This document shows, one piece after another, positions 17,027 through 25,188 of a stretch of DNA of 64,000 nt. The stretch is from Plut-88900 sp965116945 (GTDB lineage: Bacteria > Chloroflexota > Dehalococcoidia > Plut-88900). The number at the start of each line of letters is the position of its first letter. Position 1 is the stretch's first letter. The DNA is taken from contig OZ220734.1 of NCBI GenBank assembly GCA_965116945.1, positions 2,542,001 to 2,606,000 of the forward strand, in the 5' to 3' direction. Both the position numbers and the translations under genes were made by a program. The notes under the pieces were generated by a model that had not been told where the DNA came from, ran no database searches, and saw only the letters and a list, made by a program, of their open reading frames with translations.

Positions 17027-17248
17027 ATGCAGAAGTTCATGGTCCCCGAACCCTGCTGCCGCTGCGGGCAGCCCATACTTCCCGGAGAACCCGCCATGCA
17101 GTCGGCGTCGGTCGACATCGCCGGCTGCGGCAGGGCGGTGTCCTCGCCGGTGAAGGCGTACCACCTGAGCGGCAGGTGCTACGAGGACGCCAGGCGCAGG
17201 GAGTCTGCCGAGCGTGAAGCCCGCAGAGATTTCCTGCAAGCAGCGTAG
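17027..17248 (+). CDS. small zinc-ribbon-like protein
   Basis: 73 residues with AAAAGGAAGG upstream of ATG. An N-terminal CCRCGQPILPGEPAM resembles half of a zinc ribbon, and later Cys/His residues (AYHLSGRCYEDARR) could complete it. The C-terminus is helical and highly charged (RRRESAEREARRDF). No family name assigned. It stands between the methyltransferase and the helicase, separated from the latter by a 220-bp leader. Confidence 0.55.
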   Translation: MQKFMVPEPCCRCGQPILPGEPAMQSASVDIAGCGRAVSSPVKAYHLSGRCYEDARRRESAEREARRDFLQAA

Positions 17249-17312
17249 AAAGTCCACTCACATCCGCACAGCACGGGGCCCCCCTTCCGGTGGTGCCCCG
17301 CACGTTCAAGCA

Positions 17313-17328
17313 ACCGCCCGGGGGCGGT
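17313..17328. repeat. palindrome in helicase leader
   Basis: ACCGCCC and GGGCGGT are separated by GG. It lies in the 220-bp spacer upstream of the helicase, about 140 bp before its start. The repeat probably forms a hairpin or a binding site; no T-run follows. Confidence 0.4.
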
Positions 17329-17468
17329 GCAGGAACCCCAAGCCCCCACGGCGGGGCGGCCAAGTCCGTCTCCTCTGAAAGTCAGCTTTCCAGCGGCACC
17401 AGGGGAGAGGCGCGCCCGGGTCCCGGCGTCGTCCTCCGGCGGGAAGACCGAAAGGAGGACGACCCGAA

Positions 17469-19832
17469 ATGAACCTCGGAGAGTTCATAGACACTTACAA
17501 GGAGGCCATCGCCCGTAGGGTGGTGGAGTCCTACCCGCCGCTCTACCGCCCCTCGGAGAACGGCCAGCGGCTGCCCCCACTGCTCCGCACGCCCCTGGGC
17601 GCCCAGGCCGACGCCATCAGAGGTGCGGCTCTCTCGCTCGAAGCCCACCGGGGCACCACCGTCGTCGGCGAGATGGGCACGGGCAAGACTTTCATCGGGA
17701 CGGCGGCGGCATACATGGCCGGGTTCCAGCGGGTGCTGGTGCTCTGCCCGCCCCACCTGGTTCCCAAGTGGAAGCGGGAGGTGGAGATGACGGTCCCGGG
17801 GGCACGCGCCGTCATCGTCAGATCCATCACCGACCTGGAACGGCTGCGCCTCGTGGCCGGCTCCGGCCCCCTGTTCGCGGTGATGAGCCGGGAGCGGGCC
17901 AAGCTCTCCTACCGCTGGATTCCCGCCGTCAACTACCTGTGGGCAACGTCCGGTGGGAGGCTCCTGCGGGACGAGGAGACGGAGGAGCCTTTCCGGGTAC
18001 CCTGCTGCCCCGACTGCGCCGCACAGGTCGTCGACAAGGACGGCGTGCCCCTTTCCCATGCCGTCCTGAAACGCCGCAAGCGCGTCTGCGAGGACTGCAG
18101 CTCCCCCCTCTGGCAGGCCGACAACTCCGGCCCGGCCCGCTATCCGCTTTCGGATTACCTCAAGCACCGGATGAAGGGCTTCTTCGACCTGCTCATCGGC
18201 GACGAGGTCCACGAGTACAAGGGCCGGGGCTCGGCCCAGGGCATCGCGGCAGGGGTCCTTGCGGATGCCTGCGGCAGGTCCCTCAGCCTCTCCGGCACGC
18301 TAATGGGAGGCTACTCCTCGACGCTCTTTCACCTCCTCTACCGGTTCTCGCCGGAGATTCGGACGGAGTTCGGCCGCTCCGAGGAGGGCCGCTGGATCAA
18401 GCGGTACGGCTTTGAGGAGCACTCCATAGGCAAGGACGACGACGGCTTCGACGAAGACGGCCGCAACAGCCGGCGCCGCAATTTCCGCAAGGTGGTCAGG
18501 GAGAGGCCGGGGCTCCTGCCCTCAGCCCTCTTCCACATCATTGCAAACACCGTGTTCCTAAGGCTCTCGGACGTTGCCTCGGGGCTGCCCGACTACGACG
18601 AACAGATCCTCCTGTCCTCGATGGACACGGAGGAGGACTCGACGGGCTACTCCCAGCGCACCGCCTACAAGAAGGTCTTCGAAGAGCTGCGCAAGGAGCT
18701 CTCGAACGCGCTCAGGTCCGGCTCGAAGCGTCTGCTGGCGACCTACCTGCAGACCCTCCTCGCCTACCCGGAGGGCTGCACCAGGGGCGAGACGGTCTTC
18801 GACCCCCGCTCGGGCAACGTCATCGTCTCGGTGCCGCCGCTGTCGGAGGAGAGGCTATACCCCAAGGAGAAGGCCCTGGTGGACCTGGTGGCCGCCGAGC
18901 GGCTGGAGGGCCGCAGGGTGCTGGTCTACGCGACCCACACGGGCACCCGGGACATCACCGGGCGGACCAGCGACATCCTCACCCGGCACGGGTTCCGGAC
19001 GGCGGTGATGAAGGCCGACGCCGTGGCCCCGGACCGCAGGGAAAAGTGGGTGGCCGACAGGGTCGCCGAGGGCATCGACGTGCTCATCTGCCATCCCCGG
19101 CTGGTGCAGACCGGCCTCGACCTGATCGACTTCCCTACGCTCTGCTGGTACGAGACCGACTACTCGGTCTACGTCATGAGGCAGGCTTCCCGCCGTTCCT
19201 GGCGCATAGGACAGACCCGCCCGGTGAAGGTGGTGTTCATGTCCTACCGGAACACGCTCCAGGCCGACGCCCTCAAGCTGGTGGCTCAGAAGCTCCAGAG
19301 CTCCCTCGCCGTCGAGGGCGAGCTGCCAGAGGACGGCCTCGCCGCCTACGGGGACGACGGGGACGACCTGATGATGGCGCTGGCCCGCAGGATCGTCAGC
19401 GGAGAAGCGGAGGAAGACCAGAACGGAACGGTGGAAGAGGCGTTTGCCCGGGCCAGGAACGCCGAGACCGCCGCAGAAGAGTATCTCGTGGACGACGGCT
19501 GGAAGGTCGTCGAGCCGGAGGTCGTGCCGGTCAACGGCAACGGTCACCACGCCAACGGACATGACGACCTGTTCGGCAGCGGACCGGCGGTCGAACTTGT
19601 CCCGACCTATGGCCACCATGCCAACGGGAACGGAACGAACGGCGACGGCCGCCACGAAAACGGCGAGGCCCAGGAGCCTCACCAGACGCTCTTCTCCTGG
19701 GCCCAGTTCATGGTCGAGGAGTCTGCCAAGCCCAGGCGTCGCAACGCGATGCCCCAGCCTGCAAGCCTCTCGATGTTCGCGTGGGCATTGGAGCAGGAGC
19801 GGGAGAGGGAGTTGGTCGGCGCCGGACGCTAG
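17469..19832 (+). CDS. SNF2-like DNA helicase/translocase with zinc insertion
   Basis: 787 residues; ATG after GAAAGGAGGACGACCCGAA. Walker A is GEMGTGKTF near residue 67, then VLCPPHLVPKWKREV (motif Ia). The Walker B box is DEVH near 245. The second RecA lobe has VLVYATHTGTRDI near 484 and a motif VI-like RQASRRSWRIGQ near 580, the SNF2 pattern. Between motifs I and II a four-cysteine zinc site is inserted (CCPDC near 178 and CEDC near 212). The C-terminal 150 residues hold a His/Gly/Asn-rich linker (NGNGHHANGHDD, then YGHHANGNG), ending in a short helical domain. It lies directly upstream of the ubiquitin-like cassette. Expected to translocate on double-stranded DNA using ATP; role in the element unknown. 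Confidence 0.85.
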   Translation: MNLGEFIDTYKEAIARRVVESYPPLYRPSENGQRLPPLLRTPLGAQADAIRGAALSLEAHRGTTVVGEMGTGKTFIGTAAAYMAGFQRVLVLCPPHLVPKWKREVEMTVPGARAVIVRSITDLERLRLVAGSGPLFAVMSRERAKLSYRWIPAVNYLWATSGGRLLRDEETEEPFRVPCCPDCAAQVVDKDGVPLSHAVLKRRKRVCEDCSSPLWQADNSGPARYPLSDYLKHRMKGFFDLLIGDEVHEYKGRGSAQGIAAGVLADACGRSLSLSGTLMGGYSSTLFHLLYRFSPEIRTEFGRSEEGRWIKRYGFEEHSIGKDDDGFDEDGRNSRRRNFRKVVRERPGLLPSALFHIIANTVFLRLSDVASGLPDYDEQILLSSMDTEEDSTGYSQRTAYKKVFEELRKELSNALRSGSKRLLATYLQTLLAYPEGCTRGETVFDPRSGNVIVSVPPLSEERLYPKEKALVDLVAAERLEGRRVLVYATHTGTRDITGRTSDILTRHGFRTAVMKADAVAPDRREKWVADRVAEGIDVLICHPRLVQTGLDLIDFPTLCWYETDYSVYVMRQASRRSWRIGQTRPVKVVFMSYRNTLQADALKLVAQKLQSSLAVEGELPEDGLAAYGDDGDDLMMALARRIVSGEAEEDQNGTVEEAFARARNAETAAEEYLVDDGWKVVEPEVVPVNGNGHHANGHDDLFGSGPAVELVPTYGHHANGNGTNGDGRHENGEAQEPHQTLFSWAQFMVEESAKPRRRNAMPQPASLSMFAWALEQERERELVGAGR

Positions 19833-19927
19833 ACCGTATGGGTACGGGGGGTCGTCGCCAACGGGGCGGCGGCCTCTCCACGGTTCCGTAAGGCAGGGAA
19901 TCAACAGTCAAGGAAGGAGACAAGGAA

Positions 19928-20134
19928 ATGGCAAGAGTATTCGTGTACGACGATCGAGAGTTCCCGGACCCCGACCCCCAGATGACGGTCGACCAGGTGA
20001 AGGCGACGCTGGCCGACTTCTACGGCGACATCGCCAATGCCTCGGTGAAGGAGACCAAGAGAGGAGAGGACACCATCTACGAGTTCCAGCGGCGGGTGGG
20101 CACCAAGGGAGCTCAACCCCGCACCGGCAGCTAG
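19928..20134 (+). CDS. ubiquitin-like protein, PRTRC system protein C (Prok_Ub family)
   Basis: 68 residues with AAGGAGACAAGGAA before ATG. The sequence follows the PRTRC C / Prok_Ub pattern: FVYDDREFPDPDPQMTVDQV, a central helix, then FYGDIANASVKE and a final strand ending RRVGTKG. PRTRC C proteins are small beta-grasp proteins that occur with E1-, E2- and JAB-like partners. Here GTKG is followed by seven more residues (AQPRTGS); many relatives as I recall them end at or near GTKG, so a JAMM enzyme might trim the tail. The first gene of the cassette, 94 bp after the helicase stop. Confidence 0.82.
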   Translation: MARVFVYDDREFPDPDPQMTVDQVKATLADFYGDIANASVKETKRGEDTIYEFQRRVGTKGAQPRTGS

Positions 20135-20145
20135 GAGGGCTTGCG

Positions 20146-20373
20146 ATGGACACCCGCACCTTTGCCCGTCTGCTGGTGGCTACATCGCCGGTCAACCTGG
20201 CGATCATTGAGCTCACGGCGGAGCTCACACGGCCCGACGGCTCCCTGGATCTGGAGGCCGTTGCCGCCCGACAGAAGGACGTCGAAACGGCCTGCGCCCA
20301 GGCCCAGGACTACGCCTCGGCCACGGGACGCTTGAAGGAGGCGCTGCGGTGGCAGCTACGGCCCCGGCGCTAA
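20146..20373 (+). CDS. small uncharacterised cassette protein
   Basis: 75 residues; ATG preceded by TAGGAGGGCTTGCG, twelve bases after the ubiquitin-like gene. Helical composition throughout (FARLLVATSPVNLAIIELTAEL; VAARQKDVETACAQAQDY). Its last 25 bases overlap the start of the next gene. No family recognised; the tight placement argues for a cassette function. Confidence 0.6.
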   Translation: MDTRTFARLLVATSPVNLAIIELTAELTRPDGSLDLEAVAARQKDVETACAQAQDYASATGRLKEALRWQLRPRR

Positions 20374-21209
20374 TCAGCGGTATTGCCCGACTGCTCCTGC
20401 GGCGTCCGCCGTCGCTGCGGGAGCTGGTCATCATCGCCGAGTACGCCGACGACTACGCATGGTTCACAGCCCTGGTGCGCCGCCTATTCCCCAATGAGGC
20501 GGAGGCGGTGCTCTCGGCCCCCGACGTGCGCACCCGGGTGGAGCGCTTCGCCAACCTCTTTGGGGAGCGGAACTTTCCACTCTACTCCCCGTACATAGAG
20601 TTCTGGACCGAAGAGGAGGGGGAACAGCCCCCGTGGTCCTGGCTCAGGAGGGGAATCCCCTTCGACCTGATGGGCTTCGGCTACGAGGGAGTCCACGAGC
20701 TGTGGAGCGGCTACCGGGACGGGATCTCGGCCCTGCTCCTACTGGCAAGGCCGCCGGACTTCTTCTACGGGGAGTCCCACGAGATACGGACGGCCTGGCT
20801 GGAGTCGGCCTCGCAGCGCATCCCGCAATCGACCCTGGAGAGGATTCCCCAGGGCGGCATACCCGTCGAGACCCTCGCAGAGACGGTGAAGGATACCCGC
20901 TTCGAGGGGGCTGCTAGGGCCGCCTCATGGGTCTTTGCCGAGACGGGCAACTTCTTCTTAGACGATTCCTATGAGGACGGCTCATACGACGGATTCGCCG
21001 ACCCCTGGGACGACGACATCATCGCCGACGGCACGCAGGAATGGCGAAAGGCCAGAACCCTCATGGACTCGGTGTGCTCGCTGGCCGACTGGCTGGAGGA
21101 GGACCTCCCCGGCCGCTTCGCCGAGTTGCTTGACACCATCCTGCCCCGGTTGCCCGAACGACAACAAGAAAAAGGAAAGGAGGACAAGGACCATGACGAC
21201 AGAAGTTGA
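20349..21209 (+). CDS. uncharacterised cassette protein
   Basis: 286 residues from a GTG with GAAGGAGG seven bases upstream. It is alpha-rich and acidic at the C-terminus, with a notable aromatic/acidic stretch near residues 200-220 (NFFLDDSYEDGSYDGFADPWDDD) and a helical end (MDSVCSLADWLEEDLPGRFAELL). The end overlaps the E2-like gene by 17 bases, so the chain of start-stop overlaps continues. It is in the position where other PRTRC cassettes carry protein F, and the 'tryptophan-rich, N..LD..W' ending faintly recalls F, but I cannot assign it from sequence alone. Confidence 0.6.
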   Translation: MAATAPALISGIARLLLRRPPSLRELVIIAEYADDYAWFTALVRRLFPNEAEAVLSAPDVRTRVERFANLFGERNFPLYSPYIEFWTEEEGEQPPWSWLRRGIPFDLMGFGYEGVHELWSGYRDGISALLLLARPPDFFYGESHEIRTAWLESASQRIPQSTLERIPQGGIPVETLAETVKDTRFEGAARAASWVFAETGNFFLDDSYEDGSYDGFADPWDDDIIADGTQEWRKARTLMDSVCSLADWLEEDLPGRFAELLDTILPRLPERQQEKGKEDKDHDDRS

Positions 21210-21900
21210 GAAGACCGGGTGGTCCCTGCCGGGACCGGCGGACATCCCCCGGGACAGGCTGAATTTCCAGCTTGAGGTCTACGACGAGACGCTCCTCCTG
21301 CGGGGCTTCGAGGGCGACGCCGACTGGGTGAGGACTGTCTCGGCGGACGAGATCTCCAACGTGTTCATCCACCACCTGGGAGCCTCCTCGGGGCTGCTGC
21401 CCCAGGAGACCCTCTGGTGGAACCAGGGCGAGACCGGGCAGGTGGTGGCCCTCTGGAGGCCGCCGCAGGTCTGGCCGGTGGCCCTGCAACGGGAGGCGTT
21501 CAAGCCTCCCACACGGCTCAGGATGCCGATGCCGGGGCTTGTCTTCGTCTGCTCGCCGGGCCGGGCGCCCTGGGTCTACGCAGCCCTTGAGCGGCCGGCG
21601 GATCCCGAGCAGATTCTCTACCGGATGCCCGCCTTCAACGTCTTCCGGGACGGGCGGGTGTGCCCCGGCAGTCACAAGTTCCCGGAGGAGGTCGGACTCA
21701 TACCGGAGTCCTTCTTCCAGTCCTACTTCTCAGGGACCGGCGACACCCGGGACCGCTCGAAGAAGCACCCCGACAACCTGCACGCCCTATGGGAGGAGTT
21801 GGATGGAAAGACTGAGTACCCGCTTGAGGACCTTGTTCCCCAGTGCACCGTGGCCCAGGCGATGGCGGCCTCGGAGGGGAGGCGGCTTGGCTACCGCTAA
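21193..21900 (+). CDS. PRTRC system protein B, E2-like (Prok-E2_D family)
   Basis: 235 residues; ATG with AAAGGAAAGGAGG upstream, inside the end of the previous gene. The family features are clear: RMPMPGLVFVCSPGRAPWVYAA, then NVFRDGRVCPGSHKFP, then FFQSYFSG and YPLEDLVPQ. Prok-E2_D proteins are predicted ubiquitin-conjugating-like folds; the conserved Cys in GRVCPGS is the natural candidate for carrying the ubiquitin-like protein (inference). It sits upstream of the JAMM and E1-like genes, as in known PRTRC cassettes. Confidence 0.85.
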   Translation: MTTEVEKTGWSLPGPADIPRDRLNFQLEVYDETLLLRGFEGDADWVRTVSADEISNVFIHHLGASSGLLPQETLWWNQGETGQVVALWRPPQVWPVALQREAFKPPTRLRMPMPGLVFVCSPGRAPWVYAALERPADPEQILYRMPAFNVFRDGRVCPGSHKFPEEVGLIPESFFQSYFSGTGDTRDRSKKHPDNLHALWEELDGKTEYPLEDLVPQCTVAQAMAASEGRRLGYR

Positions 21901-22594
21901 CGTGGGGCCTGCCGCGAACGACCGACCGGGGCCGGTCGGCTACCTCGTCAATCGCAAGGACGGCCTGGCCGGGGTTCAGGGCATCGGATACGACTACGTG
22001 CTCGGATCGGGCGGGCTCTACGTCCAGTCCGAGAGCGCAAACCTGACGGCGCGGGTGCTGGCGGCTGCCTGCGAGGTGCGGGGACTGGCCTCCGTGACCG
22101 AGAAGGTGGAGCTTGATCACGGCCCCATCCCGGCCCGCCTCTTCGAGGTCGGTCTGCGCTGGTTCCAGGACACCCCCGGCACCGAGCGGTTCTTCGCCGT
22201 GCGCTGGGACGGGCGCTCTTACCGGCTGGTGGTCCCTGAACAGGAGGGGACGGCCTCGTCCCTCAAGTACACGCCCCCCGCAGGGGTGGTCGCCGAGTTC
22301 CACTCCCACGGAAGCTCCCGCGCCTTCTTCTCTAAGACCGACGACGGGGACGAACAGGGCTTCCGAATCTACGGCGTCGTGGGACGCCTCGACACCGACC
22401 TGCCCGAGTTGAGCCTCCGGGTGGGCGTCTACGGCCACTTCGCCCCGGTGGACTGGCCGCAGGTCTTCGACGGCCCGCCTCCCGGCCTCCGGCTGGTGGG
22501 CGAGGGGCCGGACCCGACCGACCAAATCGCGAAGGAGGTGATCGAATGCCTTACCACCTTGACAACGAGTTCCTGCTGGACAACCCCTGGATAA
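21887..22594 (+). CDS. PRTRC system protein A, JAB/JAMM peptidase
   Basis: 235 residues from a TTG that follows two GGAGG runs and overlaps the E2-like stop; GTG at 21902 is the alternative. The JAMM motif is complete: EFHSHGSSRAFFSKTDD, giving H-x-H, seven residues, then S-x-x-D. Such enzymes cleave isopeptide or tail bonds of ubiquitin-like proteins. The protein starts with a segment of about 90 residues typical of PRTRC A and ends in GEGPDPTDQIAKEVIEC. The 3' end overlaps the E1-like gene by 49 bases. Confidence 0.85.
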   Translation: MATANVGPAANDRPGPVGYLVNRKDGLAGVQGIGYDYVLGSGGLYVQSESANLTARVLAAACEVRGLASVTEKVELDHGPIPARLFEVGLRWFQDTPGTERFFAVRWDGRSYRLVVPEQEGTASSLKYTPPAGVVAEFHSHGSSRAFFSKTDDGDEQGFRIYGVVGRLDTDLPELSLRVGVYGHFAPVDWPQVFDGPPPGLRLVGEGPDPTDQIAKEVIECLTTLTTSSCWTTPG

Positions 22595-23343
22595 CGGTGG
22601 TCGGCTGCGGCGGGACCGGCGGCTTCGTCGCCGAGGGCCTCTGCCGACTCTTCCAGGGACGGGGGGCCAACATCGTACTGGTCGACCACGACCGGGTGGA
22701 GCCCCACAACCTGCTCCGCCAAAACTTCTACGCAGAGGACGTGGGAAGGTTCAAGAGCCAGGCCCTCGCGGACCGGCTGGCGAAAGCCTACAACAGGCCC
22801 GTGGGCTACTCCGTCTACCCCTTCAAGGAGTACGACGAACGGCCAAACGGACCCGTCTACCCCGGCCTCATCGACTTCGGCGAGAGCCTGCTCATCGGCT
22901 GCGCCGACAACGCCGCCGCACGACGGGCGATGGCCGAGTGCCTGCCGGGACACCCCGCCCGCTGGCTCATCGACGCGGGCAACGACACCAACTGGGGCCA
23001 GGTCCTCGTTGGGAACGTCTCCGGCCGCGTCGACTGGGAGGACCCCGCCTTCGAGGCCGAGACCTGCTATCTGGCCCCGGCACCCACGCTCCAGCGCCCC
23101 GACCTGCTCACCGCCGTGTCCACCAGGCCGCCGGACGTGGACTGCGCGGCGGCCCTCGACCTCACCGACCAGGACCCGACCATCAACCAGATGATGGCGT
23201 CGCTGGTGCTACAGGTGGTCCGCCGCATGGTGGCGGGAACCTGCCCCTTCATGGGCCTCTACCTGGACATGGACCTGGGCACGGTCACGCCCACCTACGT
23301 CACCCCCGAGGCGGTGGAGCGGACGGTGGGCACCTACGTCTAG
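22546..23343 (+). CDS. PRTRC system ThiF/E1-like adenylating enzyme
   Basis: 265 residues; ATG preceded by a perfect AAGGAGGTGATCG. Rossmann nucleotide motif VVGCGGTGG near residue 18, acidic binding residue in VLVDHDRVEPHNLLRQNF with the conserved Arg, Asn, Gln-type set, and KSQALADRL. Cysteines at CYLAPAP and VDCAAAL are candidates for the thiol site. E1/ThiF proteins adenylate the C-terminus of a ubiquitin-like protein. There is no zinc CxxC pair as in MoeB, which fits the PRTRC ThiF subtype. It forms a conjugation set with the genes at 19928, 21193 and 21887. Confidence 0.9.
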   Translation: MPYHLDNEFLLDNPWITVVGCGGTGGFVAEGLCRLFQGRGANIVLVDHDRVEPHNLLRQNFYAEDVGRFKSQALADRLAKAYNRPVGYSVYPFKEYDERPNGPVYPGLIDFGESLLIGCADNAAARRAMAECLPGHPARWLIDAGNDTNWGQVLVGNVSGRVDWEDPAFEAETCYLAPAPTLQRPDLLTAVSTRPPDVDCAAALDLTDQDPTINQMMASLVLQVVRRMVAGTCPFMGLYLDMDLGTVTPTYVTPEAVERTVGTYV

Positions 23344-23394
23344 TGATCGGCGCACTCGGATGCACTTAAAGAACAACCAAGGAAGGAGAATCTG

Positions 23395-23784
23395 ATGTCC
23401 GACGACAATGCAACCACTAAGACCACGACCTGGCAGGACAATCACAGCATGCTGCGCAGGCACAAGCTGATGACGAAGGAACTGGGGGAGAAAATCCCCA
23501 CCCTCTACGCCAACGAGAACGTCGTGGACTACGACACCGTCGTCGCCGATGTAAAGCTGTTCTCCCCCCACAACGGCTGGACCTGGTACGTGACCGAATG
23601 GGAGGCCGAGACGGGGCTCTGCTTCGGCCTCGTCCAAGGCTTTGAGGAGGAGCTTGGCTACTTCGATCTCACCGAGCTGGCCGAGGCGAAGGTGTTCGGC
23701 CAAGTCCCTGCCGTGGAGCGCGACCTCTACTGGGAGCCTGCCACCCTGGGCGAGATCAAGAGCCGATCGCGGCTGGCGGCCTAG
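23395..23784 (+). CDS. DUF2958-like protein
   Basis: 129 residues; ATG with AAGGAAGGAGAATCTG. The region KLMTKELGEKIPTLYANENV, then VKLFSPHNGWTWYVTEW, LCFGLVQGFEEELGYFDLTEL and ERDLYWEPATLGEI matches DUF2958, a small family common on plasmids, ICEs and phages and often near PRTRC genes. Function unknown. The conserved Trp-rich segment suggests a binding surface. Confidence 0.8.
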   Translation: MSDDNATTKTTTWQDNHSMLRRHKLMTKELGEKIPTLYANENVVDYDTVVADVKLFSPHNGWTWYVTEWEAETGLCFGLVQGFEEELGYFDLTELAEAKVFGQVPAVERDLYWEPATLGEIKSRSRLAA

Positions 23785-23842
23785 CCATCGGCTCACGAAA
23801 ACACGGTCAGAGCGCATATATATATTAGGAAAGGAGCGACCC

Positions 23843-24325
23843 ATGCCAGACGAGACCGGAACGAAGACGATCCGCTCCGACGCCCCGGGCGTAGACGACA
23901 GCCTCTTCGGTGATGCGCCGGACGATGCGACCGGCACAGCTGCCGAAAAGCAGGACTCCAAGGCCGAGACGGCACAGGAACCGGATGGCACCGTCGAGAT
24001 GGAAAATGCCGCGGAACAGCCGGAGGGCCTGAAGGTGGTCGTGTCCATCAAGGGCAGCCGGGCCACCATCGGGGTGCAGCGGCCCTCGTCGGACCCGCAC
24101 ATCGAGACCTTCGAGGACGTGGACCTGCCCGCGCTGGCGCAGGAGGTGCCGACGGTGACCGAGAGGGCGCGGGCCAGGTGGGAGGAGAACCCGAAGCATC
24201 CCGCCTACGAGCGGCCCACTCCCCCGCCCAAGGGTCGCAACAGACGGCAGCGGGGGGCGGCGCAGAACGCAAATGCGGAGACGCAGGAGGGCGAGACGCA
24301 ACAGCAGACACTGCGGCTGTTCTAG
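23843..24325 (+). CDS. acidic cassette protein, tentative PRTRC E-like
   Basis: 160 residues; ATG after TTAGGAAAGGAGCGACC. A long acidic, low-complexity N-terminus is followed by a compact domain (residues about 62-115: LKVVVSIKGSRATIGVQRPSSDPH, then LPALAQEVPTVTERARARWEE) and a basic, Gln-rich tail (PPKGRNRRQRG). This core is reminiscent of PRTRC protein E, but the match is weak and rests on recall and position. Last plus-strand gene before a terminator hairpin. An AT-run (ATATATATATTA) directly upstream stands out in GC-rich sequence. Confidence 0.5.
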   Translation: MPDETGTKTIRSDAPGVDDSLFGDAPDDATGTAAEKQDSKAETAQEPDGTVEMENAAEQPEGLKVVVSIKGSRATIGVQRPSSDPHIETFEDVDLPALAQEVPTVTERARARWEENPKHPAYERPTPPPKGRNRRQRGAAQNANAETQEGETQQQTLRLF

Positions 24326-24350
24326 GCCGGGCCGACGGAGCGCAACCCAC

Positions 24351-24383
24351 GGGGAAGGATGCCGCACGGCGGCGTCCTTCCCC
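24351..24383 (+). terminator. strong hairpin after the cassette
   Basis: GGGGAAGGATGCCGC pairs with GCGGCGTCCTTCCCC (one G-T pair) across an ACG loop. It lies 25 bases after the last stop of the plus-strand arm. A second weaker hairpin (CCCGCA..TGCGGG then CTTT) and a third (CTGCC..GGCAG) follow. The genes after it run on the other strand, so a bidirectional terminator is likely. Confidence 0.65.
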
Positions 24384-24489
24384 CGCAGTCCATATATGCG
24401 GGCTTTGCTGCCTTTCAAGGGGCAGGGAGGGCTGAGCAGGTCAATCCCCATGTCTTAGTCGGCAAGCAACCCAATCGTCACATTCGGGC

Positions 24490-25188
24490 TCACTCATCGT
24501 CTTCAACCATCGCTCCGGTCCTGTAGGCCCTGACCCAGACACCGAAGCCAACGCCGCCTCCCAGAGCCAACGATGGCAGAAAGAGCAGGTAGCCCTCCGC
24601 GCCCGCCGAGGCTAGTGCGAACATGACGATGACGCCCACCGCAATCCCGAGGCCCAGGCAACCGGAGCTCACCTTGTTTCTCTTTGAAATAAAGCGGGTT
24701 CGTCTGAACTGTTGGACGCTCTCACCCTGACCGGTGCTCCGAGTCTCTTCTTTGAACTCTCGCTGTGAGATTCGGCGCCGTGGCGGAGTCAGGGCCCGCT
24801 GCGGAACGAGGCGGCTGTACCGCGCCCTGAATTCCTGGTCGGTCTGCAATCCCTTGCGTTGGTTGCACGGACGACAGATGACTTGGAGATTGCTAGGCTC
24901 GTTGGAGCCGCCCCTGACTACGGGGGTCATGTGGTCGATGTCCAGGGTGCGAGCGGTTCGGCGATGCCCGCAGTAGACGCATGTGTCGTCCTGTCGGCTC
25001 ATCAGCTGTTGCTTGAGGCCCTTCGGCCACTTGATACGCTCGGTGGGCCGGATTCGACGTTCATTGGATCGGGCGGTGAGCATCACCCGAATTAGCAGGT
25101 CTGCCGTCCACAACGATGCCAACACCATCCATGCGAGGAAGGATAACGCCACCCTTCGGAGTCTATCGCGTTTCCCATCCATCGACAT
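24490..25188 (-). CDS. HNH endonuclease domain between membrane segments
   Basis: 232 residues; ATG about eight bases after AGAGGT. The HNH core is complete: CVYCGHRRTARTLDIDHMTPVVRGGSNEPSNLQVICRPC-type, with the two Cys pairs for structural zinc and the catalytic DH..N. It is preceded by an N-terminal hydrophobic segment (VALSFLAWMVLASLWTADLLI) and followed by a C-terminal pair (LGLGIAVGVIVMFALASAG; YLLFLPSLALGGGVGFGVW). A nuclease domain flanked by membrane anchors is unusual. Convergent with the cassette; it could belong to the element or to the flanking chromosome. Confidence 0.75.
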   Translation of the reverse strand: MSMDGKRDRLRRVALSFLAWMVLASLWTADLLIRVMLTARSNERRIRPTERIKWPKGLKQQLMSRQDDTCVYCGHRRTARTLDIDHMTPVVRGGSNEPSNLQVICRPCNQRKGLQTDQEFRARYSRLVPQRALTPPRRRISQREFKEETRSTGQGESVQQFRRTRFISKRNKVSSGCLGLGIAVGVIVMFALASAGAEGYLLFLPSLALGGGVGFGVWVRAYRTGAMVEDDE

